From Streptomyces sp. SLBN-31 (GTDB lineage: Bacteria > Actinomycetota > Actinomycetes > Streptomycetales > Streptomycetaceae), in assembly GCF_006715395.1 (NCBI RefSeq), contig NZ_VFNC01000001.1, positions 1,116,001 to 1,180,000 on the forward strand: DNA of 64,000 bases, written 5' to 3'. The notes beneath the pieces were generated by a model. The model saw nothing but the letters and a program-made list of their open reading frames with translations. It had not been told where the DNA came from and searched no databases. This document shows, piece after piece, positions 54,706-62,550 of the stretch. The translations under genes and the position numbers were made by a program. Position 1 is the stretch's first letter. Each line of letters starts with the position of its first letter.

Positions 54706-56241
54706 ATGCAGAACCCGGGCACGCCCACCCCGGACCGATTCCCCGCGCAGGACCGCTTCGCGGACGGCGCGCAGTTCATCGCGGGCCGCCTGACCAAGGG
54801 CACGTCCGGCCGCACGCACGCCGTCGTCGACCCGGCGACCGGCGAGGAGGTCCTCACGTACGAGCTGGCCGGCACCGACGACGTCGACGACGCCGTCGCC
54901 GCCGCCCGCGAGGCGTTCCCCGGCTGGGCCGGTCTCACCCCCGGCGAGCGCTCGGACGCCCTGCACCGCTTCGCCGCCGTGCTCGCCGACCGTGCCGAGG
55001 ACTTCGCCCGCGCGGAGTCCCTGCAGTGCGGCAAGCCGCTGAAGCTGACCCGCGAGTTCGACGTGCCGGGGACCATCGACAACACGGCGTTCTTCGCGGG
55101 CGCCGCCCGGCACCTGCAGGGGCAGTCGGCCGGCGAGTACTCCGGCGACCACACCTCGTACGTCCGCCGCGAGCCCATCGGCGTGGTCGGCTCGATCGCG
55201 CCCTGGAACTACCCCCTCCAGATGGCCGCCTGGAAGATCCTCCCGGCGATCGCCGCGGGCAACACCATCGTGCTCAAGCCCGCCGAGCTCACCCCGCTCA
55301 CCTCGCTGATGTTCGCGCAGGCCGCCACGGACGCCGGCATCCCGGACGGGGTCGTCAACATCGTCACCGGGACCGGCCGGGAGGCGGGCGAGCACCTCGT
55401 CGGACACCCCGACGTCGCCATGACCTCCTTCACCGGCTCCACCGCCGTCGGCAAGCGCGTCGCCGAGATCGCCACCGCGACCGTCAAGCGCCTCCACCTG
55501 GAGCTCGGCGGCAAGGCCCCCTTCGTCGTCTTCGACGACGCCGACCTGGAGGCGGCCGTGCACGGCGCGGTCGCGGGCGCCCTCATCAACACCGGGCAGG
55601 ACTGCACGGCCGCCACGCGCGCGTACGTGCAGCGGCCCCTGTACGACGCCTTCGTGGAGCGGACGGCCGCCCTGATGGAGACCGTCCGGCTGGGCGACCC
55701 GTTCGCCCACGGCACCGACCTCGGCCCGCTCATCTCCCATGTGCAGCGCGACCGGGTCGCCGGCTTCGTCGAGCGGGCGCGTTCCTACGCGCGCGTGGTG
55801 ACCGGCGGCGAGGTGCCCGACGGCGAACTCGCCAAGGGTGCCTACTACCGGCCTACCCTGGTCGCGGACGCCGCCCAGGACAGCGAGATCGTCCAGTCCG
55901 AACTGTTCGGCCCGGTGCTGGTGGTCCTGCCGTTCGACGGCGACGACGAGGGGATCGCCCTCGCCAACGACACCCCGTACGGCCTCGCCGCCTCCGCCTG
56001 GAGCCGGGACGTCTACCGGGCGAACCGCGCCACCCGCGAGATCAAGGCGGGCTGTGTGTGGGTCAACGATCACATTCCGATCATCAGCGAGATGCCCCAC
56101 GGCGGGTACAAGGCGTCCGGCTTCGGCAAGGACATGTCCGCGTACTCGTTCGAGGAGTACACGCAGATCAAGCACGTCATGTTCGACAACACGGCGGTGG
56201 CCCGCAAGGACTGGCACCGCACGATCTTCGGGGACCGATAG
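54706..56241 (+). CDS. Aldehyde dehydrogenase of the polyamine operon
   Basis: This 511-residue aldehyde dehydrogenase has the Rossmann SIAPWNYPLQMAAWK, the catalytic Glu in HLELGGKAPFVVFDDADLE, the nucleophile Cys in NTGQDCTAATRAYV and the C-terminal PHGGYKASGFGKDMSAYS. ATG 54706 is preceded by GGAGGAGA. It heads a run with PotDABC and a PuuB-type oxidase, so the likely substrate is an aminoaldehyde from putrescine or its gamma-glutamyl derivative. It is clearly paralogous to the dehydrogenase at 42178. Confidence 0.9.
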   Translation: MQNPGTPTPDRFPAQDRFADGAQFIAGRLTKGTSGRTHAVVDPATGEEVLTYELAGTDDVDDAVAAAREAFPGWAGLTPGERSDALHRFAAVLADRAEDFARAESLQCGKPLKLTREFDVPGTIDNTAFFAGAARHLQGQSAGEYSGDHTSYVRREPIGVVGSIAPWNYPLQMAAWKILPAIAAGNTIVLKPAELTPLTSLMFAQAATDAGIPDGVVNIVTGTGREAGEHLVGHPDVAMTSFTGSTAVGKRVAEIATATVKRLHLELGGKAPFVVFDDADLEAAVHGAVAGALINTGQDCTAATRAYVQRPLYDAFVERTAALMETVRLGDPFAHGTDLGPLISHVQRDRVAGFVERARSYARVVTGGEVPDGELAKGAYYRPTLVADAAQDSEIVQSELFGPVLVVLPFDGDDEGIALANDTPYGLAASAWSRDVYRANRATREIKAGCVWVNDHIPIISEMPHGGYKASGFGKDMSAYSFEEYTQIKHVMFDNTAVARKDWHRTIFGDR

Positions 56242-56296
56242 CAGCAGCACAGGCCGCCCGACCCGCGGCCGCCACTCCCGAAAGGGCACCACGCGC

Positions 56297-57544
56297 ATGG
56301 AGCAGTACGAGCCCGACCGCCTGTCACCGGTCGTGGCGGCCGCGATGCGGCGCAGCCTTCGCAACGGCCGGGCGGCGATGACCCGCCGGTCCCTGATGCG
56401 TGCCTCCGCCGGCGGCGCGCTCGCCCTCGGCGGTCTCGCGACGCTGAGCGGCTGCGGCATCCCCGCCGCGGGCAAGACGAGCGGCGGAGTGTCCGCCGAC
56501 GACCACTCGGCCAAGGAGAAGGTGGTGAACTTCTCCAACTGGCCCGAGTACATCGACGTGGACGACAGCGAGAAACACCACCCGACGCTGGACGCGTTCC
56601 GCAAACGGACCGGCATCTCGGTCAAGTACACCGAGGACATCAACGACAACGACGAGTTCTTCGGCAAGATCCAGCCGCAGCTCGCCGCCGGCCAGGACAC
56701 CGGCCGGGACCTGATCGTCCTCACCGACTGGCTGGCCGCCCGCATGATCAGGCTCGGCTACGTCCAGAAGCTGGACGCCTCGAACCTGCCGCACGCCTAC
56801 GCCAACCTCTCGGAGCAGTTCCGCAGCCCCGACTGGGACCCCGGCCGCGCCTACTCGTACGTCTGGCAGGGCATCTCGACCGTCATCGCGTACAACAAGA
56901 AGGCCCTCGACGGCGTCGAGGTGAAGTCGATCTCCGACCTGCTCGACAACCCCAAGCTCAAGGGCCGGGTCGGCTTCCTGACCGAGATGCGCGACTCCGT
57001 CGGGATGACCATGCTGGACATGGGCAAGGACCCGGGGAAGTTCACCGCGGACGACTACGACGCGGTCATCGCCCGCCTCCAGAAGGCCGTCGACAAGGGC
57101 CAGATCCGCCGCTTCACCGGCAACGACTACACGTCCGACCTCACCAAGGGCGACTTCGCCGCGTGCGTCGCCTGGGGCGGCGACATCGTCCAGTTGCAGG
57201 CGGACAACCCGGACGTCGGCTATGTCATACCCGACAGCGGCTACATGACGTCGACCGACAACATGCTGATCCCCAACAAGGCCCGGCACAAGACGAACGC
57301 CGAACGGCTCATCGACTACTACTACGAGCTGGAACCGGCCGCCGAACTCGCCGCCTACATCAACTACGTGAGCCCGGTCACGGGAGTCGTGCCCTACCTC
57401 TCCAAGATCGACAAGACGGCGGCGAAGAACCCGCTGATCGTTCCCGACAAGGCCATGCAGGCCAAGTCCCACGCCTTCCGCTCGCTGAGCGCGAAGGAAG
57501 AGACGGCCTTCCAGCAGAAGTTCGCGAAGCTCACAGGGGCGTGA
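56297..57544 (+). CDS. potD: Polyamine ABC transporter substrate-binding protein (PotD/PotF-like)
   Basis: This 415-residue lipoprotein has a Tat-type signal (TRRSLMRASAGG at 29-40) ending in lipobox LSGC (Cys53). The spermidine/putrescine-binding fold begins VVNFSNWPEYIDVDDSEKHHPTL, with DLIVLTDWLAARMIRLGYVQ, SYVWQGISTVIAYNKKA and a C-terminal substrate-site stretch including MTSTDNMLIPNKA. The start is ATG 56297 after GAAAGGG. The stop overlaps the ATPase start (GTGA). It is the first of the four transporter genes. Confidence 0.93.
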   Translation: MEQYEPDRLSPVVAAAMRRSLRNGRAAMTRRSLMRASAGGALALGGLATLSGCGIPAAGKTSGGVSADDHSAKEKVVNFSNWPEYIDVDDSEKHHPTLDAFRKRTGISVKYTEDINDNDEFFGKIQPQLAAGQDTGRDLIVLTDWLAARMIRLGYVQKLDASNLPHAYANLSEQFRSPDWDPGRAYSYVWQGISTVIAYNKKALDGVEVKSISDLLDNPKLKGRVGFLTEMRDSVGMTMLDMGKDPGKFTADDYDAVIARLQKAVDKGQIRRFTGNDYTSDLTKGDFAACVAWGGDIVQLQADNPDVGYVIPDSGYMTSTDNMLIPNKARHKTNAERLIDYYYELEPAAELAAYINYVSPVTGVVPYLSKIDKTAAKNPLIVPDKAMQAKSHAFRSLSAKEETAFQQKFAKLTGA

Positions 57545-58707
57545 CGACAATGACGACGACAGACAACAGCGGCGACGTCCGCCTCTCCGGTATCAGCAAG
57601 ACGTACGACAACGGCTTCACCGCCGTGCGACCGCTGGACCTGACCGTCCCGCAGGGCTCCTTCTTCGCCCTGCTCGGCGCCTCCGGCTGCGGCAAGACCA
57701 CCACCCTGCGCATGATCGCCGGCCTGGAGGAGCCCACCACGGGCGCCGTCCACCTCGGCGACCAGGAGGTCACGCACCTGCCGCCGTACAAGCGCCCGGT
57801 GAACACCGTCTTCCAGTCCTACGCCCTCTTCCCGCACCTCGACATCTTCGAGAACGTCGCCTTCGGTCTGCGCCGGCGCGGCATCAAGAGCGTGAAGAAG
57901 CAGGTCGAGGAGATGCTGGAGCTGGTCCAGCTGGGTGAGCAGGCGCGCAAGAAACCGCACCAGCTCTCCGGCGGCCAGCAGCAGCGCGTGGCCGTGGCCC
58001 GCGCCCTGATCAACCACCCCAAGGTGCTCCTGCTCGACGAGCCCCTCGGCGCCCTCGACCTGAAGCTGCGCCGGCAGATGCAGCTGGAGCTCAAGCGCAT
58101 CCAGACCGAGGTCGGCATCACCTTCATCCACGTCACGCACGACCAGGAGGAGGCCATGACCATGGCCGACACGGTCGCCGTGATGAACGCGGGCAGCGTG
58201 GAGCAGCTCGGCTCACCCGCCGACCTGTACGAGAATCCGCAGACGACGTTCGTCGCCAACTTCCTCGGCACCTCCAACCTGATCGAGGCCGAGGTCGACA
58301 CCAAGAGCGGCGACGACATCGTGCTGCGGGCGGGCGGCGGCAAGCTGGTGCTGCCCGAGGCGCGATGTTCCGCGCCCACCACGGCCGGCGGCAAGGTGCT
58401 GGTCGGGGTGCGCCCGGAGAAGATCTCCCTCACCCACGCCGACGACGCCGGCGAGATCCCCGTGGGCCGCAACCGCATCACCGGCCGGATCGCCGACTCC
58501 TCCTTCATCGGCGTCTCCACGCAGTACGTCATCGACAGCCCGGTCTGCCCGGAGTTCGAGGTCTACGCCCAGAACATCGACCGCGACGCCCGGCTCGTGC
58601 CCGGCGCCGAGGTGGTCCTGCACTGGAACCCGGCGCACACCTTCGGCCTGGACGCGGCACAGGACATCGACGCCGGTGTCGCCGAGGTCGAGGAGGACGC
58701 CGCCTGA
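57541..58707 (+). CDS. potA: Polyamine ABC transporter ATP-binding protein (PotA-like)
   Basis: This 388-residue ATPase has Walker [13 protein letters not shown], a Q-loop [16 protein letters not shown], the signature [15 protein letters not shown], Walker [17 protein letters not shown] and the H-loop [18 protein letters not shown] domain lies from about 280 ([10 protein letters not shown]). GTG 57541 overlaps the potD stop; ATG 57550 is a close alternative. Its stop overlaps the next permease start (TGATG). Confidence 0.94.
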   Translation: MTTMTTTDNSGDVRLSGISKTYDNGFTAVRPLDLTVPQGSFFALLGASGCGKTTTLRMIAGLEEPTTGAVHLGDQEVTHLPPYKRPVNTVFQSYALFPHLDIFENVAFGLRRRGIKSVKKQVEEMLELVQLGEQARKKPHQLSGGQQQRVAVARALINHPKVLLLDEPLGALDLKLRRQMQLELKRIQTEVGITFIHVTHDQEEAMTMADTVAVMNAGSVEQLGSPADLYENPQTTFVANFLGTSNLIEAEVDTKSGDDIVLRAGGGKLVLPEARCSAPTTAGGKVLVGVRPEKISLTHADDAGEIPVGRNRITGRIADSSFIGVSTQYVIDSPVCPEFEVYAQNIDRDARLVPGAEVVLHWNPAHTFGLDAAQDIDAGVAEVEEDAA

Positions 58708-59636
58708 TGACCGCCGTCACCGAGGCCCCGCCGCCTCTCGCCCCCACCGCGCCGGAGAAGAAGCCGCCGCGCAAACGCGGCCGCCTGGTGCCGTACTGGC
58801 TCCTGCTGCCCGGCATCCTCTGGCTGATCGTCTTCTTCGCGCTGCCGATGATCTACCAGGCCTCCACGTCCGTGCAGACGGGCTCCCTGGAGACGGGCTA
58901 CAAGGTCACCTGGCACTTCGCCACCTACTGGGACGCGCTGTCCGAGTACTGGCCGCAGTTCCTGCGCTCGGTGCTCTACGCGGCCGCCGCGACCGTGCTG
59001 TGCCTGCTGCTGGGCTATCCGCTGGCCTACCTGATCGCCTTCCGCGCGGGACGCTGGCGCAACCTGATCATGATCCTGGTGATCGCGCCGTTCTTCACCA
59101 GCTTCCTGATCCGCACCCTGGCCTGGAAGACGATCCTCGCCGACAACGGCCCGGTCGTGCACACCCTCAACTCGCTGCACATCCTGGACCTGACCAACTG
59201 GATCGGCTGGACGGCCGGCGACCGCGTCCTCGCGACACCGCTCGCCGTCGTCTGCGGTCTGACGTACAACTTCCTGCCGTTCATGATCCTGCCGCTGTAC
59301 ACCTCGCTGGAGCGCATCGACGGCAGGCTGCACGAGGCGGCGGGCGACCTGTACGCCAAGCCGTTCACCACCTTCCGCAAGGTCACCTTCCCGCTGTCGA
59401 TGCCGGGCGTGGTCTCCGGCACGCTGCTGACCTTCATCCCGGCGGCCGGTGACTACGTCAACGCGGACCTGCTCGGTTCCACGGACACGCGCATGGTCGG
59501 AAACGTCATCCAGACGCAGTTCCTGAGAATTCTCGACTACCCGACGGCCGCGGCGCTGTCGTTCATCCTCATGGCCGCGATCCTCATCATGGTCACCTTC
59601 TACATCCGCAGGTCGGGGACGGAGGATCTGGTTTAA
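58707..59636 (+). CDS. potB: Polyamine ABC transporter permease (PotB/PotH-like)
   Basis: This 309-residue permease has a basic cytoplasmic N-terminus and six transmembrane segments (YWLLLPGILWLIVFFALPM, TVLCLLLGYPLAYLIAF, and others). The EAA loop reads HEAAGDLYAKPFTTFRKVTFPLSMPG near residue 211. The start overlaps the potA stop, and the potC ATG follows the TAA stop with no gap, so the four subunits are translationally coupled. Confidence 0.93.
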   Translation: MTAVTEAPPPLAPTAPEKKPPRKRGRLVPYWLLLPGILWLIVFFALPMIYQASTSVQTGSLETGYKVTWHFATYWDALSEYWPQFLRSVLYAAAATVLCLLLGYPLAYLIAFRAGRWRNLIMILVIAPFFTSFLIRTLAWKTILADNGPVVHTLNSLHILDLTNWIGWTAGDRVLATPLAVVCGLTYNFLPFMILPLYTSLERIDGRLHEAAGDLYAKPFTTFRKVTFPLSMPGVVSGTLLTFIPAAGDYVNADLLGSTDTRMVGNVIQTQFLRILDYPTAAALSFILMAAILIMVTFYIRRSGTEDLV

Positions 59637-60437
59637 ATGGCCTTCGTCAAATGGCTCAAGCGCAATCTCGTCGTCATCGCGGGACTGCTGACGCTCGGAT
59701 ATCTCCTTCTCCCGAACGTCATCGTCACGGTGTTCTCCTTCAACAAACCGAAGGGCCGCTTCAACTACGAGTGGCAGCAGTTCTCGCTGGACGCCTGGAA
59801 ACAGCCGTGCGGGGTCGCCGGCATGTGCGGCTCGCTGTCGATCAGCCTGCAGATCGCCATCTGGGCGACGATCGGCGCCACCCTGCTCGGCACGATGATC
59901 GCCTTCGCGCTCGTCCGCTACCGCTTCCGGGCCCGCGGCGCCGTGAACTCGCTGATCTTCCTGCCGATGGCGATGCCCGAGGTCGTCATGGCCGCCTCGC
60001 TGCTCACCCTGTTCCTCAACATGGGCGCCCAGCTGGGCTTCTACACGATCCTCATCGCCCACGTCATGTTCTGCCTGAGCTTCGTCGTCACCGCGGTCAA
60101 GGCCCGCGTGATGTCGATGGACCCGCGCCTGGAGCAGGCCGCGCAGGACCTCTACGCGGGCCCCGCGCAGACCTTCCTGCGGGTCACCCTGCCCATCGCC
60201 GCCCCCGGCATCGCGGCCGGCGCGCTGCTCGCCTTCGCGCTGTCCTTCGACGACTTCATCATCACCAACTTCAACGCGGGCTCGACCGTCACCTTCCCCA
60301 TGTTCGTCTGGGGTTCGGCACAGCGCGGCACACCCGTCCAGATCAACGTCATCGGTACGACCATGTTCCTGGTCGCCGTCCTGCTGGTCCTGACCTCCAT
60401 GGTCGTCGGCAACCGCCGTAACAGGCAAAAGGCGTAG
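59637..60437 (+). CDS. potC: Polyamine ABC transporter permease (PotC/PotI-like)
   Basis: This 266-residue second permease subunit has six transmembrane segments (VVIAGLLTLGYLLLPNVIVTVFSF at the N-terminus) and the EAA loop EQAAQDLYAGPAQTFLRVTLPIAAPG near residue 163. A PotC-like end DFIITNFNAGSTVTFPMFVW follows. It starts immediately after the potB stop and is followed after 37 bases by the oxidase gene. Confidence 0.93.
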   Translation: MAFVKWLKRNLVVIAGLLTLGYLLLPNVIVTVFSFNKPKGRFNYEWQQFSLDAWKQPCGVAGMCGSLSISLQIAIWATIGATLLGTMIAFALVRYRFRARGAVNSLIFLPMAMPEVVMAASLLTLFLNMGAQLGFYTILIAHVMFCLSFVVTAVKARVMSMDPRLEQAAQDLYAGPAQTFLRVTLPIAAPGIAAGALLAFALSFDDFIITNFNAGSTVTFPMFVWGSAQRGTPVQINVIGTTMFLVAVLLVLTSMVVGNRRNRQKA

Positions 60438-60474
60438 GCCTTTTCCGAAAAACCCTCTGTAGGGAGTTGAAATC

Positions 60475-61893
60475 ATGGCCCCGAGCGCCATGAGCCGTTG
60501 GACGAAGGCACTCTCCGAAGCCCAGCCGGTCCCGTACTGGCTGGAAGACCCCGGCAAGCCCCACCCCGAGCCCGCGCTCACCGGCGCCGAGACCTGCGAC
60601 CTGCTGGTCGTCGGCGGCGGCTACAGCGGACTGTGGACCGCGCTCATCGCCAAGGAGCGCGACCCCGGACGGGATGTCGTCCTGCTGGAAGGCCGGGAGG
60701 CGGGCTGGGCCGCCTCCGGCCGCAACGGCGGCTTCTGCGCCGCCTCCCTCACCCACGGGCTGCCCAACGGCCTCGCCCGCTGGCCGGAGGAGATCCACAG
60801 GCTCGAGGAGCTGGGCGCCCGCAATCTCGACGAGATCGAGAAGACGGTCGCCCGGCACGACCTGGACTGCGAGTTCGAGCGCACCGGCGAGATCGACGTG
60901 GCCACCGAGACGTACCAGGCGTGGGAACTGCGCGACTGGTACGAGCAGATGGAACGCGAGGGGCTCGCCGACGGCGTCGACTTCCTGGACGCCGACGCGG
61001 TGCGCGAACAGGTCGACTCACCGACGTTCCAGGCGGGCCTGTGGGACCGCAGGGGCGTCGCCATGCTCAACCCCGCCAAGCTCGCCTGGGGCCTGAAGCG
61101 GGCGTGCCTGCGACTGGGCGTCCGCGTCTACGAGCACACCCCCGCCCTGGACCTGAAGCCGTACGGCGCGGGCATGGCCGTACGCACCCCCTACGGCTCG
61201 GTCCGTGCCCGCAGGGTCGCGCTCGGCACCAACATCTTCCCGAACCTGATCAAGCGCGTACGGGCCTACACGGTCCCGGTCTACGACTACGCGCTGATGA
61301 CCGAGCCGCTCAGCCAGGAGCAGCTGGCGTCGGTCGGCTGGAAGAACCGCCAGGGCCTCGGGGACAGCGCCAACCAGTTCCACTATTTCCGGCTGTCCGC
61401 GGACAACCGCATCCTGTGGGGCGGCTACGACGCGATCCACCACTACGGCGGCCGGGTCCGCCGCGAGTACGACGACCGGCCGGAGACCTATGCCAAGCTT
61501 GCCGGGCACTTCTTCACCTGCTTCCCGCAGCTGGAGGGCGTCCGCTTCACGCACGCCTGGGGCGGCGCGATCGACACCTGCTCGCGCTTCTCGGCGTTCT
61601 TCGGCACCGCCCACCAGGGCAGGGTGTCGTACGCGGCCGGCTACACGGGCCTCGGCGTGGGCGCCACCCGCTTCGGCGCCGAGGTGATGCTGGACCTGCT
61701 GGCGGGCGAGGTCACCGAGCGCACGTCCCTGGAGATGGTCCGCAGGAAGCCGCTGCCCTTCCCGCCGGAGCCCTTCGCCTGGACGGGCATCGCCCTCACC
61801 AAGTGGTCCCTGGCGCGCGCCGACTCCCACGGCGGCCGCCGCAACCTCTGGCTGCGGACGATGGACAGACTGGGGCTCGGCTTCGACAGCTGA
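60475..61893 (+). CDS. puuB: FAD-dependent oxidoreductase, PuuB-like
   Basis: This 472-residue DAO-fold flavoenzyme has an N-terminal dinucleotide-binding motif LLVVGGGYSGLWTALIAKE near residues 42-60, followed by RNGGFCAASLTHGLPNG. The C-terminal FAD/active-site region FTHAWGGAIDTCSRFSAFFG and YAAGYTGLGVGATRFG matches gamma-glutamylputrescine oxidases. ATG 60475 follows AGGGAG. Genomically it is linked to polyamine import and an aldehyde dehydrogenase, giving oxidase then dehydrogenase steps. The exact substrate is inferred. Confidence 0.88.
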   Translation: MAPSAMSRWTKALSEAQPVPYWLEDPGKPHPEPALTGAETCDLLVVGGGYSGLWTALIAKERDPGRDVVLLEGREAGWAASGRNGGFCAASLTHGLPNGLARWPEEIHRLEELGARNLDEIEKTVARHDLDCEFERTGEIDVATETYQAWELRDWYEQMEREGLADGVDFLDADAVREQVDSPTFQAGLWDRRGVAMLNPAKLAWGLKRACLRLGVRVYEHTPALDLKPYGAGMAVRTPYGSVRARRVALGTNIFPNLIKRVRAYTVPVYDYALMTEPLSQEQLASVGWKNRQGLGDSANQFHYFRLSADNRILWGGYDAIHHYGGRVRREYDDRPETYAKLAGHFFTCFPQLEGVRFTHAWGGAIDTCSRFSAFFGTAHQGRVSYAAGYTGLGVGATRFGAEVMLDLLAGEVTERTSLEMVRRKPLPFPPEPFAWTGIALTKWSLARADSHGGRRNLWLRTMDRLGLGFDS

Positions 61894-61956
61894 CCCGCTC
61901 CGGCGCGTGTGATCCGGTCAATTGAAGGAAGTTCCGGAAGCCGCGTAATGCCGGCC

Positions 61957-62014
61957 GAAGACCTCCCTCTCCCTCGTGACGCGAGAAGCGTCCACGACGG
62001 ACAGGGAGGTCTTC
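61957..62014 (+). promoter_or_regulatory. Long hairpin burying the Shine-Dalgarno of the next gene
   Basis: The basal stem is 12 bp and perfect (61957-61968 with 62003-62014). The right arm contains GGGAGGT, the Shine-Dalgarno of the ATG at 62017. Inside, TCGTGACGC pairs with GCGTCCACGA (9 bp, one bulged C) closed by a GAGAA loop. The anti-Shine-Dalgarno ACCTCCCT is in the left arm. The structure ends 2 bases before the start codon. Confidence 0.85.
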
Positions 62015-62016
62015 TC

Positions 62017-62466
62017 ATGAGCGGGGCGAAGACGGCGGTCGAATGGCTGGCATCGGTGGCGCCCGATCCCCGGGCCTGCCGCTGGGCGTGGGAGCGCAAT
62101 CCCCTCGGGGTCACGCTGCTGCCCGCGGGCAAGGCGTGGGACGTGCTGATCCTGCCGGGCGAGCTCGGTTATCCCACGCTCGACGTACTGACCCGGGTAC
62201 TGGACCGGCCCGGCCCGGTCCTCGTCGACTTCGGCGACAACCGGATGGGGTTCTTCGTGCCGGCCGGCACGGCCGCCCGCTGGCTGGGCACCGGCATCCG
62301 CACGGCCGGGGCCGGCACCTGGATCGTGGTGCCGTACCCGGGCCGCGCCACCGGGGGCGTGCGCTGGCTGGTGCCGCCGGACGGTTCGGCGACCCTCACC
62401 GACCCGGCCCTGCTCGAACTGGCGATGCACGAGGCGGCGGCGGGCCTGGCCCAGGACGACGGCTGA
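62017..62466 (+). CDS. Conserved hypothetical protein
   Basis: This 149-residue acidic protein has no transmembrane segment or signal peptide. Segments such as PGPVLVDFGDNRMGFFVPAGT and VVPYPGRATGGVRWLVPPDG suggest a small alpha/beta domain; similar pieces occur in short actinobacterial proteins related to primase/polymerase N-terminal domains, but the match is not convincing. ATG 62017 has a near-perfect Shine-Dalgarno (GGGAGGT) sequestered in a long hairpin. It lies between the polyamine operon and the chitinase. Function unknown. Confidence 0.75.
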   Translation: MSGAKTAVEWLASVAPDPRACRWAWERNPLGVTLLPAGKAWDVLILPGELGYPTLDVLTRVLDRPGPVLVDFGDNRMGFFVPAGTAARWLGTGIRTAGAGTWIVVPYPGRATGGVRWLVPPDGSATLTDPALLELAMHEAAAGLAQDDG

Positions 62467-62478
62467 CGACGGGAGGTC

Positions 62479-62504
62479 TTGACAACCGGATTGGTCTGGA
62501 CCAA
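62479..62504 (+). promoter_or_regulatory. Chitinase promoter with DasR-type dre site
   Basis: TTGACA at 62479-62484 is a consensus -35. Seven bases downstream TTGGTCT-GGACCAA (62491-62504) is a 14-bp near-palindrome matching the dre consensus around TGGTCTAGACCA, also known as the chitinase promoter repeat. The operator therefore lies between the -35 and the expected -10, ideal for repression by the GlcNAc-responsive regulator DasR. Confidence 0.85.
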
Positions 62505-62550
62505 GTTGGGCGCGCTCCACCCTCCAATTCCCCCCTGCCCGGAGGCCCTT

